From Bradyrhizobiaceae bacterium Ga0074131 (GTDB taxonomy: Bacteria; Pseudomonadota; Alphaproteobacteria; Rhizobiales; Xanthobacteraceae), in the NCBI GenBank assembly GCA_001464035.1, contig LNEC01000008.1, positions 154,331-218,330 on the forward strand: DNA of 64,000 nt, in the 5' to 3' direction. Position 1 is the first letter of the stretch. Every line of letters starts with the position of its first letter. A program made the translations under genes and the position numbers. Below the pieces are notes generated by a model that did no database searches, was not told the origin of the DNA, and worked only from the letters and a program-made list of their open reading frames with translations. Positions 1 to 9,615 of this stretch are shown here, in pieces.

Positions 1-365
1 TTGCCTTCGAGGCGGCGCTGCTTTGATCCGAAGGTCGGCTTGGTGGCGCGGCGCGGGACCGGCCGCACCATCGCCTCGCGCAACAGTTCGAGCAGCCGGT
101 CGATAGCGTCGGCACGGTTGCGCTCCTGGGTGCGGAAGCGCTGAGCGTGGATCACGATCACGCCGTCCTTGGTCATGCGCTGGCCCGCCAGCCGGTTCAG
201 CCGCAGCGCGGCATCTTCCGGCAGCGTGATCCGGCGCGTATCGAAACGCAGTTGCGCTGCGGTCGAGAGCTTGTTGACGTTCTGCCCGCCTGGGCCGGAG
301 GCGCGAACGAAGGCGATGTCGATGTCGTTCTCGTCGATCGAAAGGTCGCGGGAAATCCGCAGCAT
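1..365 (-). CDS. arfB: Alternative ribosome-rescue factor ArfB (class I release-factor domain), 3' end outside window
   Basis: ArfB (YaeJ) enters stalled ribosomes that lack an A-site codon and hydrolyses the peptidyl-tRNA. The first 121 codons are visible, starting at an ATG at 365. The release-factor signature GPGGQNVNK lies at residues 24-32, with the catalytic GGQ at 26-28. There is no codon-recognition domain ahead of it, which separates ArfB from RF1/RF2. The visible end is Arg/Lys-rich (RRATKPTFGSKQRRLEGK), matching the start of the basic tail that lies in the mRNA channel. The reading frame runs off the left edge, so the C-terminus is not seen. It lies 90 bp downstream of the M16 peptidase pair on the same strand. 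Confidence 0.93.
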   Translation of the reverse strand, partial: MLRISRDLSIDENDIDIAFVRASGPGGQNVNKLSTAAQLRFDTRRITLPEDAALRLNRLAGQRMTKDGVIVIHAQRFRTQERNRADAIDRLLELLREAMVRPVPRRATKPTFGSKQRRLEG

Positions 366-455
366 GGCGTCACCGGAGACCCCGACATTCCCTGATGGAA
401 TCGGGCAAACAGCAGGATACCGGTTTTTCCGCGCGCTTGTCTTCCGGGGCGCGCG

Positions 456-1835
456 TCAGTTCTTCGCCGTGGGCGGCGTCGCCGCCGCCGGCTGGGCTGC
501 GGCTTGCGGGGCGCGGCCGACGATCACGGTGAGCAGGCCTTGCCCCCACAACCGCCGGGAGACTTTCCTGGCGTCCTCCAGCGTCACGGCATCGACGATG
601 GCGTTGCGCCTGTCGATGTAGTCGATCGGCAGCTTGTCGAGCTGGTACTGCAGCAGCGCCGAAGCCAGCTTCGAGGAGGTGTCCAGCGCCAGCATCTGCG
701 AGCCCTTGAGATAGGACTTGGCCTCGTCCAGTTCCTGCTGGCTCGGACCATCCTCGGCGATGCGGCTGATTTCCTTTTCGATGGCGTCGACGGTCTCGCC
801 GGCGCGGTCGGCGCGGGTGCCGGTGGTCCCGATAAAGATCGCGGAATGATTCATCCACAACAGCGATTCATTGACCGAATAGGCCAGGCCGCGCTTCTCG
901 CGGACCTCCCGGTAGAGCCGCGACGACAGCCCGCCGCCGCCGAGAATGTGGTTGACGACATAGCCGGCCATGAAATTCGGGTCGTTGCGCTTGATGCCGG
1001 GGCCGCCGAACGTCACCACCGTCTGCGGCACGTCGAGCGGAATGAAGGCGCGCTGCGGCGGCCCGGCGGCCTCGACATCGGCGACCGGCGTCAGGCTTGC
1101 CTTGGCCGGCAATCCGCCGAAGGTCTTGTCGAGCAGCTGGCCCAGCGTGGCCGGGTCGACATCGCCGACCACGGCAATCCGCAGCGTATCCTTCGCCAAC
1201 ACGCGGCGGACGTAATCCTTCATGTCGGCGGTATCGATCCGCGGCACGCTTTCGAGCGTGCCGTTGGCCTGGCGGCCATAGGGATGGTCGCCGAAGGCAA
1301 CCTGCAGGAACTTGCGGCTGGCGAGCGCCGTCGGATTGGATGTCTCCCGCCGCAAGCCCGAAAGGACCTGGGCGCGAATACGTTCGACGTCGGCGCTCTC
1401 GAAACGCGGTGCGGTCACCGCCTTGCGCAGCAGATCGAAGGCCTCGTCCCTGTTGTCCTTGAGCATGCGCAACGAGCCGCGGAAGTGATCCCGGTTCGAC
1501 GTGAAGCTCAGTTCGATGGCGCGACGATCGAGCCGCTCGTGGAATGTCTTGGAGTCCAGGTCTTCCGCCCCCTCGTCGAGCAGGCTGGCGACCATGTTGC
1601 CGACGCCGGACTTGTCGGCCGGGTCCTGCGTCGCGCCGCCGCCGAAGGCATATTCCATCGCGATCAGCGGCACGGTGGCGTCCTGCACGAACCAGGCCTC
1701 GATGCCTCCTGGCGAAATCAGATGCTGGACCTTAGCCGCGGCTTGCGAAGGCATCGGTGCCAGCGCAAGGCAGGCTGCAGCCGCGAATGCAATGCGCCGC
1801 GCGGAAATCCTGAGCGAAGTCCCGAAATGGTTCAC
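456..1835 (-). CDS. M16 family peptidase-like protein, non-catalytic partner
   Basis: A 459-residue secreted M16 (insulinase/processing-peptidase) fold protein. The GTG start at 1835 overlaps the TGA of the upstream peptidase by 4 bp (GTGA), so the two are translationally coupled; a longer frame reaching 1910 would lie inside the upstream gene. The N-terminus (about residues 1-30) is a signal peptide ending near PSQAAA. At the place of the HxxEH zinc motif the sequence reads GNMVASLLDEGAE, so the metal ligands are absent. In M16B pairs one subunit carries the zinc site and the other supplies substrate-binding Arg/Tyr residues; RLYREVREKRGLAYSV in the C-terminal half fits the latter. The probable role is a periplasmic heteromeric protease; the substrate is unknown. 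Confidence 0.9.
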   Translation of the reverse strand: MNHFGTSLRISARRIAFAAAACLALAPMPSQAAAKVQHLISPGGIEAWFVQDATVPLIAMEYAFGGGATQDPADKSGVGNMVASLLDEGAEDLDSKTFHERLDRRAIELSFTSNRDHFRGSLRMLKDNRDEAFDLLRKAVTAPRFESADVERIRAQVLSGLRRETSNPTALASRKFLQVAFGDHPYGRQANGTLESVPRIDTADMKDYVRRVLAKDTLRIAVVGDVDPATLGQLLDKTFGGLPAKASLTPVADVEAAGPPQRAFIPLDVPQTVVTFGGPGIKRNDPNFMAGYVVNHILGGGGLSSRLYREVREKRGLAYSVNESLLWMNHSAIFIGTTGTRADRAGETVDAIEKEISRIAEDGPSQQELDEAKSYLKGSQMLALDTSSKLASALLQYQLDKLPIDYIDRRNAIVDAVTLEDARKVSRRLWGQGLLTVIVGRAPQAAAQPAAATPPTAKN

Positions 1836-3223
1836 GAACGCTTCTCCTCGCGTCTCGGCGCGGTATCCTTGATCAGATAGCCCGTCACCGATCGCTTCTT
1901 GTCGAGCCATTTCTGCGCGGCGTCGCGGACCTGTTCGGCAGTGACGGCGCGAATGCGATCAGGCCAGCTTCGGATGTCGTCGATGCTGAGGCCGGAGGTG
2001 AGTGCAGCGCCGTACCAGCGCGCCAAGGTCGCCTGATTGTCCTGGGCGTAGATCGCCTGCGCGATCAGCTGGGTCTTGACGCGTTCGAGATCCTCCGCCC
2101 GAGCCGGGTTTTGTCCGACATCCGCGATCACGCTGTCGATCACCTGCTCGATCTGCGAGAACTCCACCCCCGGCTTCGGCGAGACCGAGATCACGAACTG
2201 CGTCGCATCGAGCGCGGTGCCCTGGTAGCCGGCGCCGGCGCTGACCGCGAGCTGCCGGTCGATCACCAGCGCGCGATACAGATAGGAGTTGGAGCCGCTG
2301 CCCATCAATTGCGCGAGGACGTCGAGCGCCGGGCTCTCGCCTGTCGCGGCGGTGTTGGCGGAGGGCACGAGATAATAGCGCCGCACGCTGGTCTGTTCGA
2401 CCCGGGGGTCGGACAGCGTCACGGTGCGCGGGGCCGCCGGCACCGGCTCCTGCGGCCGGACCCGGTGGGCCGAAATCGACGGCTGCGCCGGGATTCCGCC
2501 ATAGGTCCGCTCCACCATCGGGCGGATATCGGTGGGCTCGACGTCGCCCGCGATGATGAGGATGGCGTTGTTGGGCGCGTAAAAGCGCTTGTAGAAGGCC
2601 AGCGCGTCCTCGCGGTCCAGCTTCTCGATTTCCTGGCGCCAGCCGATCACGGGGCGGCCGTAGGGATGATTGAGATACAGCGCCGCCAGGACCTGCTCGC
2701 TCAGCCGCGCATCCGGGTTGTTGGCGACCCGCATGTTGAATTCTTCCAGCACGACGTCGCGCTCCGGCAACACGTTTTCGTCCTTCAGGATCAGGCCGGT
2801 CATGCGATCGGCCTCGAATTCCATCATCTTGCCGAGCTGCTCGCGCGGCACGCGCTGGAAATAGCCGGTGTAGTCGGTCGAGGTGAAGGCGTTCTCGTTG
2901 CCGCCGATCCGGAGCACGGTCTTGGAGAATTCACCGGCCGGATGCTTGGCGGTGCCCTTGAACATCAAATGCTCGAGGAAGTGGGCGAGGCCGGACTTGC
3001 CAGGCGTCTCGTCGGCGGAGCCGACCTTGTACCAGATCATCTGGGTAACGACCGGGGTGCGGCGATCCGGGATCACCACAACCTGCAGGCCGTTGGGGAG
3101 CGTGAACGTGGTCGGGCGCTCCGAAGTCACCGTGGTCTGGGCGGGAACGCTACTTGCGGAAAATGCCAGGGTAAGGAGTAGCGCGGCGGAAAGCGAAACG
3201 GCGAAACGGGGTGAGGACATCAT
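1832..3223 (-). CDS. M16 family zinc metallopeptidase, catalytic partner
   Basis: A 463-residue secreted peptidase. The start is taken at the paired ATGATG (3223/3220), giving MMSSPRF followed by a typical signal peptide (cleavage near VPAQ, residues 26-29). An in-frame start further upstream (3307) would put charged residues before the signal peptide and is less likely. The inverted zinc motif HFLEH is at residues 81-85, and the third ligand is expected about 75 residues later in the LPERDVVLEE stretch. Family members act as heteromers with an inactive M16 subunit, and the next gene supplies exactly that, overlapping by 4 bp. The pair resembles the PqqL/YmxG-like periplasmic or outer-membrane-associated M16B proteins. 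The substrate is not evident. Confidence 0.93.
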   Translation of the reverse strand: MMSSPRFAVSLSAALLLTLAFSASSVPAQTTVTSERPTTFTLPNGLQVVVIPDRRTPVVTQMIWYKVGSADETPGKSGLAHFLEHLMFKGTAKHPAGEFSKTVLRIGGNENAFTSTDYTGYFQRVPREQLGKMMEFEADRMTGLILKDENVLPERDVVLEEFNMRVANNPDARLSEQVLAALYLNHPYGRPVIGWRQEIEKLDREDALAFYKRFYAPNNAILIIAGDVEPTDIRPMVERTYGGIPAQPSISAHRVRPQEPVPAAPRTVTLSDPRVEQTSVRRYYLVPSANTAATGESPALDVLAQLMGSGSNSYLYRALVIDRQLAVSAGAGYQGTALDATQFVISVSPKPGVEFSQIEQVIDSVIADVGQNPARAEDLERVKTQLIAQAIYAQDNQATLARWYGAALTSGLSIDDIRSWPDRIRAVTAEQVRDAAQKWLDKKRSVTGYLIKDTAPRREEKRS

Positions 3224-3397
3224 GACCTGTCTGGCGCGTATTCCGCAAAACCGGGCACCGGTCTTGCGACAATATGCGTGCGAATGAGTAACTTTCCGCC
3301 CGAACAAAATTTTTCGGGATACGCAGCGGCATCGTACAACGGGACAGAACCGGCGAGCGTCACGAAGCCGAGAGATTACGATAGATTAAGGAAGCGC

Positions 3398-4129
3398 CTA
3401 TTCGCCATACTTGCCGGCGGCCGGGTTGTATTCCTTGTTCATCGTTTCCTTCGGTCCTGTGCCGTAGGCGAAGGCCGGCGACGGCGTCTGATAACCGCTC
3501 GGCGGTTGCGTTAGGGATTCCCGGGTTGGCTCACCCTTGAACGGCGCGGTCTCGGACTTGTTGCCGCCGAACAGGCCGCTGAAGCCGCCTTTATATCCAA
3601 GCTGCGACGGGCTCAGGATCGGATTGTTGAAGGAATTGCCCGGTTGGACCGGGTCATTGTTGGTGCGGGCGGGCGCGGCGGTCTTGCCGACGGCAAGTTC
3701 GGCCGGGGTTAGTATACGGGCGGCTTCCCGGGGATCCTTGTTCTCTTTCTTGCGGGCGGCGATCGCCGCCTTGCGCCGCTGGGCGTCGGGGTCCTTCGGC
3801 CAGTTCGGCGCGGGGGCCGCAGCCGCCGCGGAAGCCGGCGGCGGCAGATCGAGCTTGGGGGGGACCACCAGCGGCGACCGCTCGCGATACTCGATGCCGC
3901 GGTTCTCCATGTTGGTGCCGCCGATGCCGGCCATGATGCCTTCGATGATCTTCTCTTCGAAGGTCTTGTCATCCTCGTCGTCGTCGTCAGCGGCGTGGGC
4001 GGGACCTGCAGTCATCACGAGGCCGATGCCGAGCAGGGCGACGGCGAGCTTGAGCCCCTGCCAGGGGGCCCGCCGAGAGATCGGCAATGGGTTCTGCACA
4101 ATCCAGAAGCTGGCTTCGGTGTCGCGCAT
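3398..4129 (-). CDS. Conserved hypothetical exported protein, proline/alanine-rich
   Basis: A 243-residue protein of unknown function. The start is placed at the ATG at 4129 (MRDTEASFW); an upstream ATG at 4177 is possible. A hydrophobic segment around residues 27-47 ending GPAHAAD looks like a signal peptide with a long N-region. It is followed by an acidic run (DDDDEDDKTFEEK) and then a low-complexity Pro/Ala/Lys-rich central part and a Gly/Asn/Ser-rich tail. No enzymatic motif is recognisable. It sits between lspA and the M16 pair on the same strand; in other bradyrhizobia a protein of this style commonly follows lspA (recollection, not checked). Probably periplasmic or envelope-associated. 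Confidence 0.75.
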   Translation of the reverse strand: MRDTEASFWIVQNPLPISRRAPWQGLKLAVALLGIGLVMTAGPAHAADDDDEDDKTFEEKIIEGIMAGIGGTNMENRGIEYRERSPLVVPPKLDLPPPASAAAAAPAPNWPKDPDAQRRKAAIAARKKENKDPREAARILTPAELAVGKTAAPARTNNDPVQPGNSFNNPILSPSQLGYKGGFSGLFGGNKSETAPFKGEPTRESLTQPPSGYQTPSPAFAYGTGPKETMNKEYNPAAGKYGE

Positions 4130-4212
4130 CACGCTGTTCCTGTTCAAATTCTTCCGCTGGCGATCTGAGGCACGCAACTCCGCTCCGTAAGCAGGGCTCG
4201 TATCAGCCGGGA

Positions 4213-4710
4213 TCAGGGCGCTTTTGCGGCGGGTACCCCCAGGAAGGAATCATACAGCAGGGCCGCTACCCCGGCAACAATCGCCACGTCGGCAAGGTTA
4301 AACACGTACCAATTGAAGGTTTTTCCTCCGATCTGGAGGTAGAACAGGGCAAAATCGACCACCGCACCATAGGCGAAACGGTCGATGGCGTTGCCGATGG
4401 CGCCGCCGATGATCAGGCCGAGGGCGATCGTGGCCAGCCGGGTTTGCGACCGCGCCATCCAGATCGCCAAAACCACCACCGCCACCGCCTTGATCGCCAT
4501 CAGGATGATCTGGACGAAGGGGCTGTCGCTCTGGAACCAGCCGAAGCTGATCCCGACGTTCCAGGCCAGCACCAGGTCGAAGAACGGGGTGACCTTGACC
4601 GCGCCGCGGCGGGCGATGTCGAACACGAACAGCAACCAGAGCTTCGAGGCCTGATCGAGCACCAGGGCCGTGACGGCTGCGATCACGCCGTGGCGGAGAT
4701 AGGAGTTCAT
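4213..4710 (-). CDS. lspA: Lipoprotein signal peptidase II
   Basis: LspA cleaves the signal peptide of prolipoproteins after lipid modification by Lgt, in the inner membrane. The protein is 165 residues, normal for the family, with four predicted membrane segments. The aspartyl-protease signatures are present: GNAIDRFAYGAVVDFALF and, near the C-terminus, FNLADVAI, supplying the two catalytic Asp. The start is the ATG at 4710 (MNSYLRHG); the in-frame extension to 4776 translates a palindromic repeat and is rejected. The gene follows ileS with a 169-bp gap holding an inverted pair of repeats, so ileS-lspA co-transcription is plausible but interrupted by that element. The partner lgt gene is also in this window, at 61799-62647. 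Confidence 0.96.
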   Translation of the reverse strand: MNSYLRHGVIAAVTALVLDQASKLWLLFVFDIARRGAVKVTPFFDLVLAWNVGISFGWFQSDSPFVQIILMAIKAVAVVVLAIWMARSQTRLATIALGLIIGGAIGNAIDRFAYGAVVDFALFYLQIGGKTFNWYVFNLADVAIVAGVAALLYDSFLGVPAAKAP

Positions 4711-4736
4711 GGCGTGGTCGCCGCAGGACAACACGC

Positions 4737-4860
4737 CGTCGTCCCGGCGAACGCCGGGACCCATACTCCGTGCCATCGATAGTTTGAAAGACTCTTAGTC
4801 ATTTTCCTTTGTCTGTTTCAGATACCGGGATTATGGGTCCCTGCGTTCGCACGGACGACG
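4737..4860. repeat. Two-ended palindromic intergenic repeat (inverted pair)
   Basis: Left unit near 4737-4767 contains a perfect stem GTCCCGGCG-AA-CGCCGGGAC (4741-4760) followed by CCATAC. Right unit near 4828-4860 is the same element in reverse (TATGGGTCCCTGCGTTCGC then GGACGAC). About 60 bp of more AT-rich DNA separates them. The same sequence family recurs at 33471-33599. The layout resembles REP/BIME or MITE-like non-coding repeats of bradyrhizobia. Confidence 0.75.
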
Positions 4861-4879
4861 ATTGTGCATTACGACGATA

Positions 4880-7876
4880 TCAAACCGTCACCCCCAGCGC
4901 CTTCCATTCACGCAGCGCCCTGGCGTCGCGCGGCGAAACATCGGGGTATTCGGCATCCTCGCCGACGTCTGGCAGGATCTTCCACGATCGCGCGCATTTG
5001 ATCCCGACGGCTTTCTCGACCACGACGGCGACGCCCGGCACCTCGTTCAGCCGGAACGCATGGGCCGGGGCGTCGTCATTGGTCGCCATCGCATTCGAGG
5101 TGATGAAGACCTCGGCCAGATCGACGTCGAACAGCGTGTTGAAGATGTTCTTGTCGGAAACATAGACCAGCGGCGAAGCCTCTAGTGACGAGCCGATGGT
5201 CTTGGCGGCGCGCTCGACCTCCAGCGCCCCGGTAACGACGCGGCGGACGTCGCGGATGGTCTCCCATTTCGCGGCCAGCGTGCCGTCGCGGAACGTCTCA
5301 AACTGGGTCGGGAACAGCGTCAGATGCACCGAGGGCTCGGCGTCGGGCCTGTACATCCGCCACGCCTCTTCGGTGGTGAAACTCAGCACCGGCGCCAGCC
5401 ATTTCAGGATCGCGTCGCAGATGATGTCGATCGCGGTCAGCGCCGCCTTGCGCGCCGGCGACGACGGCGGGTCGCAATACAGCGTATCCTTGCGGATATC
5501 GAAATAGAACGCCGACAATTCGGTGTTCATGAATGCCGAGAGGCTCGCGACCACGGTCTTGTAGTCGAATTCGGCATAGGCCTGGCGCACGATCGCCGCC
5601 TGGCCCGCGAGTTGATGCAGCATCAGCCGCTCCAGTTCGGGCATGTCGGCGTGCGCGACCCGGTCGCCGGGCGAAAAATGCGCGAGCGTGCCGAGCATCC
5701 AGCGCATCGAGTTGCGCAGCTTGCGGTAGGTCTCGACAGTGTTCTTCAGGATTTCCGGGCCGATGCGCTGGTCGTCGACATAGTCGGTGGCGCAGACCCA
5801 CAGCCGCAGGATATCGGCGCCGGAATCCTTCATCACCTTTTGCGGCTCGATGGTGTTGCCGAGCGACTTCGACATCTTGCGGCCGTTCTCGTCGAGCGTG
5901 AAGCCGTGGGTCAGCACCACGTCGTAGGGCGCGCGGCCGCGGGTGCCGCAGCTTTCCAGCAGCGACGACTGGAACCAGCCGCGATGCTGGTCGCTGCCCT
6001 CCAGATACATCACGGTATCGGCGCCGCCATCGACCTTGCGGACGATGTCGCCGAGTTGGGGAAAATGCTGGCGGTCTTCCAGCACGAAGGCGTGGGTCGA
6101 GCCGGAATCGAACCAAACGTCGCAGATGTCGTCGACCTTCTTCCAATCCTCGCCGGCGCGAGGCCCGAGAAAGCGTTCGCGCGCGCCGTCCATGTACCAG
6201 GCGTCGGCGCCTTCTTCCATGAAGGCTTCGGCGATGCGCTGGTTGACGATCTCGTCCTGCAGGATTTCTGCAGAGCCATCGCCTTTCTCGCGCACGAACA
6301 CCGCGATCGGGACGCCCCAGGCGCGCTGGCGCGAGATCACCCAATCAGGCTTGCTATCGATCATGCCGTTGATGCGGTTGCGGCCCGACGGCGGCACCCA
6401 TTGCGTCACCGAGATCGCCTGCATCGCGCGGGCGCGCAGCGTGTCGCCCGGCTTCGCCCTGCCGCCATCCGCGATATCTTGGTCCATCGCGATGAACCAT
6501 TGCGGCGTGTTGCGGAAGATCACCGGCTTCTTCGAGCGCCAGGAATGCGGATACTGATGCTTGAGCCGGCCGCGCGCGATGATGTTCCCGGCCTCGGATA
6601 ATGCCTTGATGACAGCCTCGTTGGCGTCGCCTTTTTCGCCCTTGTCGTTGATCACACGTTTGCCGGTGAAGCCCGGCGCGTGATCGGTGAAGGCGCCGTT
6701 CTCATCGACGGTGTAGGGGATGGTGGCGTTGATGCCGCGCGCCGCCAGACCGCGTGCGTTCGCGGTCCAGACCTCGAAATCCTCTCGGCCATGGCCGGGC
6801 GCGGTGTGAACGAACCCGGTGCCGGTGTCATCGGTGACGTGTTCGCCTTCGAGCAACGGCACGGTGAATTCGTAGTTGCCGCCACCCTTCAGCGGATGGG
6901 CGCATTCCACCGCATCGAGCGTGTCGGCCGGCAAGTCGCGCATCTTCTCGTAGGCTGCCACCCGCGCCTGCTTGAACACGGCGTCCGCCAGTGCATCCGC
7001 CAAGATCAGCAGATCGCCGTTCCGGGCCCAGTTTTCGCGGGGCGCGTCGGTGACCTTGTAGAGGCCATAGGAAATTTTCGGCGAGAAGCTGATGGCGCGG
7101 TTGCCGGGCAGCGTCCATGGCGTGGTGGTCCAGATCACGACACTGGCGGTGGCGAGCACGTCATGTGCCGGCGACGTGACTGGAAACTTCACCCACACCG
7201 TATCGCTCGTATAGTCCTCGTATTCGATTTCGGCTTCCGCCAGCGCGGTCTTTTCCACCACGCTCCACATCACGGGCTTGGAGCCGCGATACAGCAGGCC
7301 GTTGGCGGCGAACTTCATCAGTTCGCGCGCGATCTGCGCTTCGGCGGCATAATCCATCGTGGCGTAGGGGTGGTCCCAGTCGCCGATGATGCCGAGCCGC
7401 TTGAATTCCTCGCGCTGCACGTTGAGCCAGTGCGTCGCATAGGCGCGGCATTCCCGGCGGAACGCCACCATCGCGGTGGAGTCCTTGAAGTCCGGCTTCT
7501 GTTTGCCCTTGGAGCGGTAGTTCTCTTCCTCGATCTTCCATTCGATCGGCAGGCCGTGGCAGTCCCAGCCCGGCACGTAATTGGAATCGAAGCCGAGCAT
7601 CTGCTGGCTCTTGGTCACCACGTCCTTGAGGATCTTGTTGAGGGAGTGGCCGATATGGATGTTGCCGTTGGCGTAAGGCGGGCCGTCATGCAGGACGAAT
7701 TTGGCCCGGCCGGCGGCGGCCTCGCGGAGCTTGCCGTAGAGGCCGATCTCGTTCCAGCGCTTGAGGATTTCCGGCTCGCGCTGCGGCAGGCCGGCGCGCA
7801 TCGGGAATTCCGTCTGCGGCAGGAACAGGGTTCTGGAATAGTCGGTAACGTCGGATCTTTGCGGCTTCTCGGACAT
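4880..7876 (-). CDS. ileS: Isoleucyl-tRNA synthetase
   Basis: Class I aminoacyl-tRNA synthetase charging tRNA-Ile, with editing of misactivated valine. The protein is 998 residues from the ATG at 7876 ([10 protein letters not shown]); an ATG at 7897 would add seven residues. The HIGH signature is at residues 74-77 in [16 protein letters not shown], and KMSKS is at about residue 666 in [11 protein letters not shown]. The CP1 editing domain lies between them. The C-terminal zinc-ribbon region is reduced: only IKCARSWK remains of the usual paired Cys motif, which is common in alphaproteobacterial IleRS. The gene lies between the acetyltransferase and lspA in the familiar ribF-ileS-lspA order. 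A perfect 14-bp palindrome is found 34 bp upstream. Confidence 0.98.
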   Translation of the reverse strand: MSEKPQRSDVTDYSRTLFLPQTEFPMRAGLPQREPEILKRWNEIGLYGKLREAAAGRAKFVLHDGPPYANGNIHIGHSLNKILKDVVTKSQQMLGFDSNYVPGWDCHGLPIEWKIEEENYRSKGKQKPDFKDSTAMVAFRRECRAYATHWLNVQREEFKRLGIIGDWDHPYATMDYAAEAQIARELMKFAANGLLYRGSKPVMWSVVEKTALAEAEIEYEDYTSDTVWVKFPVTSPAHDVLATASVVIWTTTPWTLPGNRAISFSPKISYGLYKVTDAPRENWARNGDLLILADALADAVFKQARVAAYEKMRDLPADTLDAVECAHPLKGGGNYEFTVPLLEGEHVTDDTGTGFVHTAPGHGREDFEVWTANARGLAARGINATIPYTVDENGAFTDHAPGFTGKRVINDKGEKGDANEAVIKALSEAGNIIARGRLKHQYPHSWRSKKPVIFRNTPQWFIAMDQDIADGGRAKPGDTLRARAMQAISVTQWVPPSGRNRINGMIDSKPDWVISRQRAWGVPIAVFVREKGDGSAEILQDEIVNQRIAEAFMEEGADAWYMDGARERFLGPRAGEDWKKVDDICDVWFDSGSTHAFVLEDRQHFPQLGDIVRKVDGGADTVMYLEGSDQHRGWFQSSLLESCGTRGRAPYDVVLTHGFTLDENGRKMSKSLGNTIEPQKVMKDSGADILRLWVCATDYVDDQRIGPEILKNTVETYRKLRNSMRWMLGTLAHFSPGDRVAHADMPELERLMLHQLAGQAAIVRQAYAEFDYKTVVASLSAFMNTELSAFYFDIRKDTLYCDPPSSPARKAALTAIDIICDAILKWLAPVLSFTTEEAWRMYRPDAEPSVHLTLFPTQFETFRDGTLAAKWETIRDVRRVVTGALEVERAAKTIGSSLEASPLVYVSDKNIFNTLFDVDLAEVFITSNAMATNDDAPAHAFRLNEVPGVAVVVEKAVGIKCARSWKILPDVGEDAEYPDVSPRDARALREWKALGVTV

Positions 7877-7909
7877 GAATGCTCTGGTTTGGCTCAAGGG
7901 CGCGAGATA

Positions 7910-7923
7910 CGCGATGCATCGCG
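7910..7923. other. Perfect 14-bp palindrome in the ileS leader
   Basis: CGCGATGCATCGCG reads identically on both strands and lies 34 bp upstream of the ileS start codon, inside the 189-bp gap to the acetyltransferase gene. It could be a protein-binding site or simply a hairpin in the leader RNA. No T-box features were seen. Confidence 0.3.
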
Positions 7924-8065
7924 GGTGAATGGATGAGGTCCCGGTCTTGCGCCGCAGATCGCTCAGGCGGAAGCCGGGCCGCTAATGCTGATGGTGCGCC
8001 GCGCAAACATGGGGCTTCCATAGCAGCCGGGTGGGGGAATCGCAAAGCCCGCCTCATATCGGCCG

Positions 8066-8635
8066 TTAGTCCTTGGATAACGGTTTCGAGCGATGGGGGC
8101 GGGCCGGATTGCCGGTTACGGTCTGGTCGGCCTCGACATCCCGCGTCACCACGCTGCCGGCCCCGATCACGGCGCCGTCGCCAATCGTCACGCCGGGCAG
8201 GATGATGGCGCCACCGCCGATCCAGACGTCGCTCCCGATTTGCACCGGGCGTCCGAATTCGAGGCCTTCGCGGCGCATCCCGGCGTCCCGGGGATGATCC
8301 GCGGCGTAGATCTGAACCGCCGGCCCAATCTGGGTGCGGTCGCCGATTCTGACCTCGACGACATCCAGGATGACGCAGTTGAAGTTCATGAAGACGCCGT
8401 CGCCGAGGCGGATATTATAGCCGAAATCACAAAAGAACGGCGGGCGGATCACGGCGCCGCCGCCGACATGCGCGAGCCGCTCGGATAGCAGCGCATGCCG
8501 CTCCGATACTGGCTGCGCCAGCGCCGCGTTGTAGCGCACCAGCCAGGCCTTGGTCACCGCCTGGTCGGCTGCAATATCGGCGTCGGGGCGATAGAGTTCG
8601 CCGGCCAGCATCTTTTGCTTTTCGGTTTTGCTCAA
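8066..8635 (-). CDS. Maltose/galactoside O-acetyltransferase-like hexapeptide acetyltransferase
   Basis: A 189-residue member of the Maa/LacA/NodL group, which transfers acetyl from acetyl-CoA to a sugar hydroxyl. The N-terminal MSKTEKQKMLAGELYRPDAD is the characteristic Maa-type cap. It is followed by left-handed beta-helix hexapeptide repeats (residues about 70-180) ending in IGAGSVVTRDVEADQTVTGNPAR, the standard closing loop. The catalytic His is in AADHPRD. The ATG overlaps the TGA of ribF by 4 bp (ATGA), so it is translationally coupled to ribF. The real acceptor sugar cannot be told from sequence; a nodulation role like NodL is possible by family but nothing nearby supports it. Confidence 0.9.
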   Translation of the reverse strand: MSKTEKQKMLAGELYRPDADIAADQAVTKAWLVRYNAALAQPVSERHALLSERLAHVGGGAVIRPPFFCDFGYNIRLGDGVFMNFNCVILDVVEVRIGDRTQIGPAVQIYAADHPRDAGMRREGLEFGRPVQIGSDVWIGGGAIILPGVTIGDGAVIGAGSVVTRDVEADQTVTGNPARPHRSKPLSKD

Positions 8636-9615
8636 TCGATTTCTCCAAGCTTCGGAAACGCGTCCGGCGCCGCCGCCAGCGCCGCGCGCGCCTTGGCGCT
8701 GTCGTCATCCATCTGGCGCACCAGCGCTTCGACGCCGTCGAACTTCACTTCGTCGCGGATGAAGGCGACAAAGGCGACGTCCAGCGACGTCCCATACAGG
8801 TCGCCCTTGAAATCGAACAGGAAGACTTCCAGTAGCGGCGCGCCGTTGTCGAAGGTGGGGCGGCGGCCGAAGCTGGCGACGCCATCGAGGCGCGCATGAT
8901 CTCGTGCGTCCCCGCGGCCGACCCGCACCGCATAGATGCCGTGCTTGAGTCCGCAATTTCTGTCGAGGCGGATATTGGCGGTCGGGTAGCCGAGATCGCG
9001 GCCGCGCTTCTCGCCATGGATCACCGTGCCGGCCACGAACCACGGGCCGCCGAGCATCGCGGTGGCGTCGTCGATCTGCCCTTCCGCCAGCGCCATCCGG
9101 ATCGCGCTTGAGGAGACCGGCCGCTCGTCGATGTCGACATGGGCCTGGACATCGACCTCGATTCCGAGCCGGGGCGCTTCGCTGACCAGCAGGCTCGGCG
9201 AGCCGACCCGGCCCTTGCCGAAATGAAAGTCGTAGCCGACCGCGATTCCGCTGATTCCGAGCCGTTCGATCAGGTCATGGCGAATGAAGTCCTGCGCCGT
9301 GGTCCCGGCCCGGCCCTTGTCGAAGGTCATCACCACGGCGCCGGAAAGCCCGGTCCCGGCCAGAAGCCTCAGCTTGCTGACCTCGTCGGTGAGCCGGAAC
9401 TGGGGGGTGTTCGGACTGAAGAAGCTGCGGGGATGAGGCTCGAAGGTCACCGCCAGCGCCGGCCGGCCATGGGCCTGGCCCATCTGCAGGGCGGCCGCGA
9501 TGACAGCGCGGTGGCCGAGATGGACGCCATCGAAATTGCCCATCGCCACCACCGCCCCCTTGGGAATGGCCGCCGCGGGCGTGGTGTCGCGAATCACAAC
9601 AAAACCGGACGTCAT
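8632..9615 (-). CDS. ribF: Bifunctional riboflavin kinase / FAD synthetase
   Basis: RibF phosphorylates riboflavin to FMN and adenylates FMN to FAD in the cytoplasm. The 327-residue length is typical. The N-terminal nucleotidyltransferase domain has GNFDGVHLGHRAVI near residue 25 (the HxGH-type motif), and the C-terminal flavokinase domain has RGRDLGYPTANIRLD near residue 200. The start is the ATG at 9615 (MTSGFVVIRD); a longer frame to 9711 lacks family similarity. The gene heads the series ribF-acetyltransferase-ileS-lspA. The related lumazine synthase ribH2, under an FMN riboswitch, is at 36141-36686. Confidence 0.96.
   Translation of the reverse strand: MTSGFVVIRDTTPAAAIPKGAVVAMGNFDGVHLGHRAVIAAALQMGQAHGRPALAVTFEPHPRSFFSPNTPQFRLTDEVSKLRLLAGTGLSGAVVMTFDKGRAGTTAQDFIRHDLIERLGISGIAVGYDFHFGKGRVGSPSLLVSEAPRLGIEVDVQAHVDIDERPVSSSAIRMALAEGQIDDATAMLGGPWFVAGTVIHGEKRGRDLGYPTANIRLDRNCGLKHGIYAVRVGRGDARDHARLDGVASFGRRPTFDNGAPLLEVFLFDFKGDLYGTSLDVAFVAFIRDEVKFDGVEALVRQMDDDSAKARAALAAAPDAFPKLGEID

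Noticed and set aside
4711..4776. N-terminal extension of lspA
   Set aside because: It translates the palindromic repeat, and LspA similarity begins at the ATG at 4710.
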